From contig JBBPIE010000059.1 of NCBI GenBank assembly GCA_038040485.1, forward strand, positions 1 to 22,975: DNA of 22,975 nt. The letters run 5' to 3'. The number at the start of each line of letters is the position of its first letter. The first letter of the stretch is position 1. The stretch comes from Onstottus_B arcticum (GTDB taxonomy: Bacteria > Acidobacteriota > Blastocatellia > UBA7656). Positions 14,548-22,069 of this stretch are shown piece by piece. The position numbers and the translations under genes were made by a program. A model generated the notes under the pieces. The model was not told the origin of the DNA, did not search any database, and saw nothing but the letters and a program-made list of their open reading frames with translations.

Positions 14548-16790
14548 CACTCGTCTCCTTCATTCGAGGAAGCAATCTCTATTCGGAAACAGGTGGCGTA
14601 CCCTCGAGGCGCTTTTGTCAGGCCAATGCTGCCCCCGTAAGCTGTCAGAATGTCTCGCACAATAGTTAGCCCAAGTCCCATTCCCACGAGTTCATCGTCT
14701 GACGCCTCTGTCGCAGCCGTCATCGTAAAAAAAGGATCAAAGACTCGATTCTGTATCTCCGTGGGAATCCCATCCCCGTTGTCAGCAAACTCGATGACAA
14801 TCTTTTCGTCGCTCCGCCACGCTCGAATGAGTATATGACCGTTCCCTCGATGCGGCCCTCTCTTAATGGCTTTCAGTGCGTTCGTGAGGAGATTAGAGAG
14901 GATTGATGCCCATTCAGAGGAATGCATTGGTTTGGTCATCAATGCTTCCTCGATCTGGTCTTCACCGACGAACCTCGTGCCCCTTCGTTCCACGACTGTC
15001 TTAAACTGATCAATAAAGCCGAACAGTATTTTGGTGAGGGGCTGCGGTTCGACTTCACGACTTATGCTAGCGGAGATTGTTTTATCAAAATATGCAATAT
15101 ACGAATGAAGAACCTTCAATCTCGAGTCAAAGTCTGAAAGCAAATTCTTTTGTTCGGCTTGTGTTAGGGAACGGTCCGAACCATGCCCGGTTGCCTGTCG
15201 AAGGCTAAATATTTGATGCCGCACTTCGTGAGCAAAGATCGCGATAGTTAGCCCTAAGCTTGAAAGGACTCGGAGTGTGCCGTTCTCTTCGAGGAGCGCC
15301 TTACCCACATCGAGTACTTTCTTTGCCACCTTCCGAACCGCAGTCTGTTCAGAAACATTACGCAAGCGTTTTGCAATGGCTTCGAGTTCGTCAGCAATGC
15401 TTTTGAGGCTTTGCTCAGACGGCGCGCTTTCGCCGCCTTGATGTTCTTTCTGACTCGCTGTTAGCTTTTTCTTCCTAGCGCTGGCCACGCGCTGTGCGGC
15501 TTCGATCAGTGCGCGGGACGCAAACGATGTCAATTCGTGAAAGGCAGGATTATTGGCAACACCCTCTCGACTTGATGTTTCCTCGAATGTCGTTCCCGTC
15601 GGATCAGTGATTTCAACAAACCCAAACCAGTTGATGTTAGACAGTGGATAGAGAATTGAACGCCTGCGGTAGAGTTTATCAAGAACAAGCCAGTCGTCGT
15701 GTGGCTCGCCGTAGGGTAGTACCCTAAACCCATTCCTGTACAGTCGAATGCCACCCTGCTCATTAGCAATTTCGCGAAGCCGCGTTGATACCTGTCGTGG
15801 AATCAGAGATGGGTGCCAGATAAAGTAATAGGCTTTGAGATAGACGTTGTGCAGATGAGCATAGGTTTGCCCGCCTTCTGGAGTGATTCTGCTCTTCTCG
15901 TTCAAATTGTACCGTTCACAAGCGAGATGCCATTCTCCTAGCCCTTGCGCATTCACGCTCGCGGTAACCTCCGCCAAAGCGTGATCGAAGACCATCCGCT
16001 CCTCGCTAGCCACTTCAACCTTTTTCCCGGAGATTCGTCGATAAAAAGTCGCTTTGAAACCAGGGTCATCTTCATACGCTTCTGTTTTCTTCTTTCGCTT
16101 GCTTAGAGGAAATGGTTGGATAAGTTCGTCGACGAACCGATAGGCCCTAGCAATCTGAGCGTCACTCCACGCCTCGCGCAAGCCTGTGATCAGCAGTGTT
16201 GTGCCTTCCGATTGCTCCTTCGCAACTTCAAAAATGGAGCCGGTGACGCTCGTCAGCTCGCGGTCCGGAGCGAATTCATCCCAGTCCAAAGTCAGGCGCA
16301 GTGCCTTTGCAGTTTGAAGTGTTTGAGTAGTCAACTCAAGCCGTGAGCCGAGCCTTTGAGTTGCAAAGCGGCCTATTCCCTTGCGGCCCGCGCGCTTCCG
16401 TCTGTAGCGAGAGGACAAAGGCTGCTCGATCTTACCGGTCGACGCCAATCTCATGAAGCCGTCGATCAGCTCCTGTCTGGACATTCCCAGGCCGTTATCG
16501 ATGACGAGCAGGTTCCCGCCCGCCTTCTTTGCATTCGAGAAGATCACCTGAACAACGTTTGCGTCTGCGTCATATGCATTCTTTACCAGTTCCGAGACTG
16601 CCGTTTCTTGTCTTGCAACTAATTCCCGACCCAGCCGACTGACGATTCCGGCATCTGTCGTAAAGCGAACTCGCTTGGGATCTTGATTAGCAAGCTTTGT
16701 CGCAAGATCGAGAATCCGAGAGTAATTCGGATTCTCGCTTCTGAGGAGGTTCGCGAGACTTAGCAATTCAGCTGGCTTTTGACTTTTCAT
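14547..16790 (-). CDS. Dual-GHKL protein: MORC/Hsp90-like ATPase fused to a histidine kinase
   Basis: A 747-residue protein with two ATP-binding GHKL modules. The N-terminal one has ETAVSELVKNAYDADA (62-77; Glu67, Asn71), VIDNGLGM (96-103), RLASTGK (114-120) and RKGIGRFA (136-143), as in MORC/Hsp90/MutL-like ATPases. It is followed by a transducer-like region ending in SSREGVANNPAFHEL (406-420). After a Lys-rich linker and coiled-coil-like helices, residues 515-575 resemble a DHp domain with candidate phospho-His521 (FAHEVRHQ). A full kinase catalytic domain follows: NLLTNALKAI (633-642), FADNGDGIP (668-676), FDPFFTM (684-690) and GMGLGLTIV (703-711). No membrane span or signal peptide is seen, so it is cytoplasmic. 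Its start overlaps the methyltransferase stop by 23 bases; the receiver gene follows directly. Confidence 0.88.
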   Translation of the reverse strand: MKSQKPAELLSLANLLRSENPNYSRILDLATKLANQDPKRVRFTTDAGIVSRLGRELVARQETAVSELVKNAYDADANVVQVIFSNAKKAGGNLLVIDNGLGMSRQELIDGFMRLASTGKIEQPLSSRYRRKRAGRKGIGRFATQRLGSRLELTTQTLQTAKALRLTLDWDEFAPDRELTSVTGSIFEVAKEQSEGTTLLITGLREAWSDAQIARAYRFVDELIQPFPLSKRKKKTEAYEDDPGFKATFYRRISGKKVEVASEERMVFDHALAEVTASVNAQGLGEWHLACERYNLNEKSRITPEGGQTYAHLHNVYLKAYYFIWHPSLIPRQVSTRLREIANEQGGIRLYRNGFRVLPYGEPHDDWLVLDKLYRRRSILYPLSNINWFGFVEITDPTGTTFEETSSREGVANNPAFHELTSFASRALIEAAQRVASARKKKLTASQKEHQGGESAPSEQSLKSIADELEAIAKRLRNVSEQTAVRKVAKKVLDVGKALLEENGTLRVLSSLGLTIAIFAHEVRHQIFSLRQATGHGSDRSLTQAEQKNLLSDFDSRLKVLHSYIAYFDKTISASISREVEPQPLTKILFGFIDQFKTVVERRGTRFVGEDQIEEALMTKPMHSSEWASILSNLLTNALKAIKRGPHRGNGHILIRAWRSDEKIVIEFADNGDGIPTEIQNRVFDPFFTMTAATEASDDELVGMGLGLTIVRDILTAYGGSIGLTKAPRGYATCFRIEIASSNEGDE

Positions 16791-18570
16791 TTCGCTTTCT
16801 TTGGTGTCGGCGCCGGCGAAGATAGGCGAGGTCTCTTCTGAGCTCGGTTAACGACCTTTCGGAAAGTGCCTCGGGCAAAGTGGACCCGATGAATCGGTCA
16901 GCTACGCTCTGAGCACCTGACCTGTCACCTGAACGCAACAGGTGGTCAATGCGCTTGAAAGCTGTGGCAATGCTCTTAGCCGAACGCTTCGTAGGCAAGA
17001 GCAGTTGAATACTGCCTGCTTCACGAAGCTCGTGCTTCAAAACACCCGAACCGTAGCTCCTCCCTTCAATTTCAGCAGAGATTTGGCTAAAAGTACTCAA
17101 CATCGAAATCGCGATGAGCTTGCGTTGAGGCATCGATACTCCTGGATTGAAGTAGAGACGATGAATTGTATTCGTTGAGTTTGTCTTGCATGCGTTTAGG
17201 ATTAGACGTGGGCCGGTGTGATGCATGTAGGGCAAGAAGGCGTCCGGTGTGATCCCCGCATCTGGAACGCGCCAATCCGCTCGTTTTCCAAATGTCACAT
17301 TACCCTTTCTAAGTTTCACAGATATTCGTGAAAAATATCTCCTCAACTCTATCGACATTGTGTCCGCCGAGGCATCGACCAAGAGACACTTCAGTCCTTT
17401 GCCTCGCGCATATCGAAAGTCTGATTTTAGTAGTCTGAGGCCTCGCGCAACGTCGATTTTGGCGAGAATGGGTTTTAGCGCGTGCTTTGGAATTCCGTGA
17501 CTAGCCGCAAACTCGTCCGAGATGACAAACAATTCGTTTGCTCCAGTAACGACTCCGATTGACAAACGAGCAACGTCCCTCAAGCGGACGGTTTGAGGTG
17601 ACCGCGCGATTCGCCGAAATGTGACCAATCGCCGACTTGCTAGCAGAGAGGATATGGCGCGCTTTCGCAAGGGAGTATATCGAACCGTTGATTTATCGTT
17701 ATCATTGAGCAGATCACGACAATGGCCCATTCCATCAGCGTTTGCGATCTCTATTTCATTATGATGGTTGTTGCTTAGTCGGTCACACAATAGTATTTCA
17801 GTTCCCTCATTCGTACCGTCAAACAGTCGTTCCTGAAGAGATATTATTGCGACGCGCTCAAAGCGTCGGCGTAACTCATCGAGAAGGACACGACCGTATT
17901 CAGCTTGAAGGACACTGGTCGGAAGGAGCCAGGCCATTCGACCATTTGGAGCGAGGAAACGGATGCTGTGGAATACGAAATAGCTCCACAGGTTTCCGGT
18001 ACGCGGAAGACGAAAGGTTTCGTCGAAGCCTATGGCGGCAGCCGCACGTCTTTGAACCTTGAACATATTGTGGTAGGAGACGTAAGGAGGGTTGCCAATG
18101 ATAGCTTGAAAGGGTTCCCGTCCAAAGCTTTCCGGGTTCACCTTCAGGAAATCGGCCTTGATGAAGTTCCTTCGATGAACTTCCGAAGGAATCAACTTCG
18201 CCAGATGTGTGCTGAATGCCTCGGATGACAAATCACAGCCACACATCTGATCCCACGGCTCTGACGCCTCCAGTTCACGAAAGCGTCGTTCCAAAGCCGC
18301 AAGGAAAGTGCAACCGCCAAAACTCGGTTCCAGCACGCGATCATTGGGTGACCTGATTGCCCAACTAGCTAATAACTCGCTGATTCCCGAAGGGGTATAG
18401 AAGATACCACGCCGCTTCTTGATCGTTGTTGATCTACTCCTAGTAAACCCAATAGCCAATGAACACTCCAAATCTCTTTGTGGCAGGGCGCCTGATGAGA
18501 CTCGTGAAACCTGATTGAAGCAATATATTGCACTAGATGTCAGAAGTTTTCTAGAGAGATGCGCAATCAA
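16768..18570 (-). CDS. N6-adenine DNA methyltransferase (TaqI/Eco57I-like)
   Basis: A 600-residue gamma-class adenine methyltransferase using S-adenosylmethionine. Motif X is RRGIFYTP (53-60), motif I is VLEPSFGGCTFL (79-90), an acidic CGCDLSSEAF follows motif I, and motif IV is GNPPYVSY (159-166). A C-terminal target-recognition region opens with SIGVVTGANELFVI (337-350), as in M.TaqI-like enzymes. The tail is strongly basic (RRRRHQRKR). No endonuclease domain is apparent. The start is uncertain: the frame begins at a TTG (18570) with no good ribosome-binding site, while a TTG at 18459 has GGAG six bases upstream and still leaves motif X intact. There is no ATG before motif X. It is the first gene of the four-gene operon. 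Confidence 0.88.
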   Translation of the reverse strand: MIAHLSRKLLTSSAIYCFNQVSRVSSGALPQRDLECSLAIGFTRSRSTTIKKRRGIFYTPSGISELLASWAIRSPNDRVLEPSFGGCTFLAALERRFRELEASEPWDQMCGCDLSSEAFSTHLAKLIPSEVHRRNFIKADFLKVNPESFGREPFQAIIGNPPYVSYHNMFKVQRRAAAAIGFDETFRLPRTGNLWSYFVFHSIRFLAPNGRMAWLLPTSVLQAEYGRVLLDELRRRFERVAIISLQERLFDGTNEGTEILLCDRLSNNHHNEIEIANADGMGHCRDLLNDNDKSTVRYTPLRKRAISSLLASRRLVTFRRIARSPQTVRLRDVARLSIGVVTGANELFVISDEFAASHGIPKHALKPILAKIDVARGLRLLKSDFRYARGKGLKCLLVDASADTMSIELRRYFSRISVKLRKGNVTFGKRADWRVPDAGITPDAFLPYMHHTGPRLILNACKTNSTNTIHRLYFNPGVSMPQRKLIAISMLSTFSQISAEIEGRSYGSGVLKHELREAGSIQLLLPTKRSAKSIATAFKRIDHLLRSGDRSGAQSVADRFIGSTLPEALSERSLTELRRDLAYLRRRRHQRKRNEKSKAS

Positions 18571-18618
18571 GGCAGCGCCGCGCTCTGCGAGTTCAGCTTC
18601 CAGTCACCGTGCATCCAT

Positions 18619-18810
18619 GCGGCGGGCGGTGTTCTTGCAAACAATGCAGCCATTCATCACAAATACGAGGCGCCGTACGGCTGCGATGTCTCTGAACGGA
18701 TCACCATCGAGCGCGATGATACTCTTTTAAGCCCGGCACGATCGAACTGACCTAGTCCGCAATCTCAAGTGCTTCCGCCTGCAGTGAGTTGACGGCGATG
18801 CCGACGGCAT
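18619..18810 (-). pseudogene. Decayed 3' fragment of an amidohydrolase gene
   Basis: This stretch aligns with about the last 65 codons of the amidohydrolase at the right edge of the window (22083-22285). Shared runs include TTCATCACAAATAC, CCATCGAGCGC and AAGCGCTTCCGCC-like segments. A TAG stop interrupts the frame (after the codons for LEIAD), and small length changes shift it later. No start or catalytic part is present. It ends about 50 bases upstream of the longest methyltransferase start. The following 18811-18935 contains nothing recognisable. Confidence 0.82.
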
Positions 18811-18935
18811 AGGCGCAGCCCAACACGGACATCGACAGTAGGCAGATCAAGTAAATTCGCCCGGACGATGATCAGCGCTCATGCTCAATCCGGAATCGCC
18901 GAACAAGCAAGTCAGGTTTACCGAGCACGCGGGGT

Positions 18936-21509
18936 TTACTCGCACCTCAGCGCGATCATCGGGTCTACTTTTGTTGCTCGGCGGGCGGGGGCGAAGCTGG
19001 CTCCCAGAGCCACCCCTGCAAGCACCACCGATGCGACAACGAAGGTCAAAGGATCAGTCGCGCTGATGCCGTACAGAAGACTGGACATCAATCGAGTCAA
19101 TGCAAACGCGGACGCCAGGCCGAGCGCGATTCCCTGGAGCGCGAGCCAAAGACCTTGGCGGACTACCATGTTCTTCACGTCCGAAGGCTGTGCGCCAAGA
19201 GCCATCCTGATCCCAATCTCCCGAGTTCGAAGCGCGACCCAGTGCGCGATTATGCCGTAGAGCCCGATCGCAGCCAGCACCAACGCAAGCGCGCCGAACA
19301 GTCCAATCAAGCCGACTAACATTCGCTGTTGCCAGAGCGTGGAGGCTATCTGTTCGTTCATCGTCTTGATTGCGAATACGGGCAGGTTCTTATCCAAGCC
19401 GGCTACTTGTTCGCGTATCGCCGGCATGAAACTCGAAGGGTTCGTCGCGTCGCTCGCAGGGTTAGTCCCGTCGCTCGAAGGGTTCGACTCGACGCGCGCA
19501 GGGTTAGAGCCGTCGCTCGCAGGGTCCGAACCGACGGTTGAAGGGCTGGGCCCGACGCGCACGACAAGCGTCGCTCTGCCGTCGTAGGTTTGCAGCTCCG
19601 GCAGGTACACCAGCAGAGGCATGTCTGCAAGCAGCGAGCGATACTTGGTGTTTCTGGCGACTCCAATAATCTCAACAAGAGGGCGCGGCTCACGCCAGAA
19701 GGGAACTGAGAGCTGTTTACCAACCGCGCTCTCCCCAGGCCAAAGCCGCTCGGCCAGCTTTTGACTAATGATCGCAACCGGAGTCGTTCCCAGTCTGTCA
19801 GCAAAGCTGAACTCACGGCCGTCAACGATTGGAATCCCGAGAGTCCGAAAATAGTGAGGAGCGATCCGGTTCGCATCGACTCGCAGGCCGAGATCGTCGC
19901 GGGTTCTCAGAACTTCAGGCGGGGGTTCCTCGCTCGGAAGGAAGACGTTGAGGCGATCGCTCCAGTCGTTGGGTGGGACCGTCTTGGCAAGACTAGCCGA
20001 GACAACTCCGGGGATGGCTTCAACCCGGTTGATGAGTTCTTCGTAGAAAGATCTGCCTTTGGCTTCGCTGTAATGTTGGATGGTCAGATCCATGGACATC
20101 AGCACCAGGTTGTCGCTATCGAAGCCGCGATCCATCGTCAAGACCTTTTGCATCGTTCTTACCGCGAGTCCTGCGCCGATGAGCAACAAGAGCGAGAGCG
20201 CTATCTGGGCTACGACCAGACGCCCCTGCAAGCGTGACTTGTTTGCACCCGATGCGGGCGAGCCGTCTTTGAGCGAAGTGACGAGATCGGGATTTGAGGC
20301 TTGCAAGGCGGGTACGAGGCCAAAGACAACACCAGTGAGAACTGACAACAGCGCGGTGAAGCCGAGGACTCGCCCGTCCAGACTTATGTCCATTCCTCGA
20401 AGCGCGTAGGCAGGCTGCTGAAAGGCTAAGATCAAACCCGCTGCCCACGGCGCCAACAAGACTCCAAGACTTCCTCCGGCCAACGAGAGCAGAAGCCCTT
20501 CGGTTAGCAACTGACGAACTAGCCTGCCGCGAGTGGCTCCAAGAGCCAGTTTCACGGCGATCTCTCTCCGGCGTGCGGTCGCGCGCACGAGCAGGAGATT
20601 CGCTACATTGGTGCAGGCTATCAGCAGCAAGAGAGCTACCGCGGCCGCAAGCAGTCCCAGAAAGTTGCGAAGACTGATTCTGTCGTCGGAATCAAGCCCC
20701 AAACCAGCCAGCAGCACAAGACTCCCACCCGAATTCATGTTCGGATAACTCTGCTCGAGTTGCTTTGCTGTGGTGGCGAGTTCAGCTTGAGCGCGGTCGA
20801 GTGAGATGCCGGTCTTTAGCCGCCCGAAAAGGGTGAGCCACCCGGCGGAACGATCGTTGAACCAGTTGCGGCCCATCGTCCTCGGCATTGCCTGAGACTG
20901 CATCTTTATCGGGATCCAAATGTCGAACGACGAGCCTTTTTCGGTGCCGGCGAAATCCCGCGCTGCTACGCCGACGATCGTGAAATCGTAGTTGTTCAGT
21001 CTTATCGTTTGTCCCTCAACGTCGGAAGCCCCGCCGAACGCTCGGAGCCAGAACCCGTGGCTCAGCACTGCGACAGGATTGTTGCCAGGTTCGGTGTCAT
21101 CATCGGGGGTGATGAGCCGACCCAAGGCTGCTTTCACGCCCAGGACGCTGAAGTAGTTGCCGGTGACCAGGTCGCCTCGCAGTCGTTCGGCCGTCCCGTT
21201 GTCAAACGTGAGCGGCGTACCGCAATGCGCGGCCAATCCCGCGAGTGTGCTGTTGCTGTCGCGATAGTCGAGGTAGTCCGGATACCCGGAGCTGGACGCG
21301 CTTCCATTCCTCGTTCGCTCGAGCAACACAAGCTCATCAGGGTTGCTCACTCCGGGCAACGGACGCAGTAGCGCTCCGTTTACCAGGCTGAAGATCGCGG
21401 CGTTGGCGCCTATTCCCAGCGCGAGCACTACTACCGCGACGAAGGTGAAGCCCGGACTCTTAGCAAAGAGCCGAACCGCATATCGCAAGTCTTGCCAAAA
21501 CGCGTCCAT
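18936..21509 (-). CDS. ADOP-type ABC transporter permease (MacB/FtsX-like, duplicated)
   Basis: An 857-residue member of the acidobacterial duplicated orphan permease group. It begins DAFWQDLRYAVRLFAKSPGF and has a first membrane helix with LALGIGANAAIFSLVNGALL. A periplasmic MacB-type domain (about 50-280) and a three-helix FtsX bundle (about 285-420, with LLIACTNVANLLLVRATARR) follow. The second half repeats the pattern: a membrane helix near LLLIGAGLAVR, a second periplasmic domain, and a final FtsX bundle with IGLYGIIAHWVALRTREIGI and the ending PARRATKVDPMIALRCE. No ATPase gene lies next to it, as is normal for this group. The ATG at 21509 is preceded by GAGG; a GTG at 21521 is possible. 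A 21-base repeat expands the second periplasmic domain. Substrate unknown. Confidence 0.9.
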   Translation of the reverse strand: MDAFWQDLRYAVRLFAKSPGFTFVAVVVLALGIGANAAIFSLVNGALLRPLPGVSNPDELVLLERTRNGSASSSGYPDYLDYRDSNSTLAGLAAHCGTPLTFDNGTAERLRGDLVTGNYFSVLGVKAALGRLITPDDDTEPGNNPVAVLSHGFWLRAFGGASDVEGQTIRLNNYDFTIVGVAARDFAGTEKGSSFDIWIPIKMQSQAMPRTMGRNWFNDRSAGWLTLFGRLKTGISLDRAQAELATTAKQLEQSYPNMNSGGSLVLLAGLGLDSDDRISLRNFLGLLAAAVALLLLIACTNVANLLLVRATARRREIAVKLALGATRGRLVRQLLTEGLLLSLAGGSLGVLLAPWAAGLILAFQQPAYALRGMDISLDGRVLGFTALLSVLTGVVFGLVPALQASNPDLVTSLKDGSPASGANKSRLQGRLVVAQIALSLLLLIGAGLAVRTMQKVLTMDRGFDSDNLVLMSMDLTIQHYSEAKGRSFYEELINRVEAIPGVVSASLAKTVPPNDWSDRLNVFLPSEEPPPEVLRTRDDLGLRVDANRIAPHYFRTLGIPIVDGREFSFADRLGTTPVAIISQKLAERLWPGESAVGKQLSVPFWREPRPLVEIIGVARNTKYRSLLADMPLLVYLPELQTYDGRATLVVRVGPSPSTVGSDPASDGSNPARVESNPSSDGTNPASDATNPSSFMPAIREQVAGLDKNLPVFAIKTMNEQIASTLWQQRMLVGLIGLFGALALVLAAIGLYGIIAHWVALRTREIGIRMALGAQPSDVKNMVVRQGLWLALQGIALGLASAFALTRLMSSLLYGISATDPLTFVVASVVLAGVALGASFAPARRATKVDPMIALRCE
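19430..19555 (-). repeat. In-frame 21-bp minisatellite inside the ADOP permease gene
   Basis: The motif GAAGGG/GCAGGG recurs at exactly 21-base intervals (starting at 19435, 19456, 19477, 19498, 19519 and 19540). On the coding strand it gives about five to six heptapeptides of the type x-S/T-N-P-A/S-x-x (GSDPASD, GSNPARV, ESNPSSD, GTNPASD, ATNPSS). The segment lies between RVGPSPS and FMPAIREQV in the second periplasmic domain. Because the unit is a multiple of three, copy-number change keeps the frame. Confidence 0.9.
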
Positions 21510-21698
21510 GGATTTCCTCACTCGGTGAGTTCGTGTTTCAAAAGCGGCTTGAAACCTTAGACGAATGAGCCAATCACCTTCTTCCGTGAAAAGGAGTTCG
21601 CTAACCGCTGAAGTTGCGACTCGTAGAGGCGAACGGCTACATTAGAACTACTGGCGTGTATCGGCGCATCGAGCCGCTAGCATAGTAACGGAGAAGAG

Positions 21699-21998
21699 AT
21701 GCTTCACATATCCGATGCTGACCTCGGCGAATACAGGCTTCGAGTTGTGTTCAACGATGGACGCGAGGGCATCGCAGACCTCCGCCCGATGGTCTTTGAC
21801 GAGCCTCGAACGGTTTTCGCACCGCTCAAGGACCTCTCAGGTTTTCGGCAGTTCTTCATCGAGCACGGCGCGCTTTGCTGGCCGAGCGATCTGGATGTCG
21901 CGCCAGAATACATCTACTTCCTGGCCTTTCGCGATGATGAAAGTCTGCGCGGACTCTTCGAAGAATGGGGCTATTTCCAAACCGAGGTTGCCGTCTGA
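21699..21998 (+). CDS. DUF2442 domain protein
   Basis: A 99-residue protein of the DUF2442 family. The N-terminal strands LRVVFNDGREGIADLRPMVF and the later LSGFRQFFIEHGALCWPSDL, then DVAPEYIYFLA, follow the family pattern closely. GGAGAAGAG stands directly upstream of the ATG. It has no DUF4160 partner. It is divergent from the ADOP permease gene and convergent with the amidohydrolase gene, so it appears to be a single-gene unit. It is only distantly related to the other DUF2442 protein at 6991. Confidence 0.87.
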   Translation: MLHISDADLGEYRLRVVFNDGREGIADLRPMVFDEPRTVFAPLKDLSGFRQFFIEHGALCWPSDLDVAPEYIYFLAFRDDESLRGLFEEWGYFQTEVAV

Positions 21999-22030
21999 TG
22001 GTGGTTGATTCCTGTCGACGCCGCGCAATT

Positions 22031-22050
22031 GGGGTTCAGCGTTCAACCCC
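22031..22050. terminator. Hairpin between convergent genes, candidate bidirectional terminator
   Basis: GGGGTT (22031-22036) and AACCCC (22045-22050) form a six-pair stem with an eight-base loop in the 71-base gap between the DUF2442 and amidohydrolase stops. It could serve both converging genes. There is no strong T-tract. Confidence 0.45.
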
Positions 22051-22069
22051 CTAATCTCCGAGCACTAAT

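Larger units (their letters stand above)
12642..18570 (-). other. Four-gene overlapping operon, candidate defence/signalling island
   Basis: Four minus-strand genes run methyltransferase, GHKL-ATPase/histidine kinase, receiver protein, unknown protein, with overlaps of 23, 1 and 11 bases. Gene remnants border both ends (homology block ending at about 12647; amidohydrolase fragment from 18619). Single-line hand counts give 26/60 G+C at 17701-17760 against 40/60 at 20521-20580. No promoter was identified upstream of 18570. Together these suggest a horizontally acquired functional unit. Confidence 0.75.

Noticed and set aside
12642..18570. Ordinary type II or IIG restriction-modification system
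   Set aside because: No endonuclease domain is visible in the methyltransferase or elsewhere in the operon, and a kinase/receiver pair is not part of such systems; a weak IELK motif in the last protein is not sufficient.
12642..18570. BREX or DISARM system
   Set aside because: No PglZ, BrxC-type ATPase, Lon-like protease, helicase or phospholipase D gene is present in the window.
19329..19541. Arg/Val-rich repeat protein on the plus strand
   Set aside because: It is the complementary frame of the 21-base repeats within the ADOP permease gene and has no supporting start signals.
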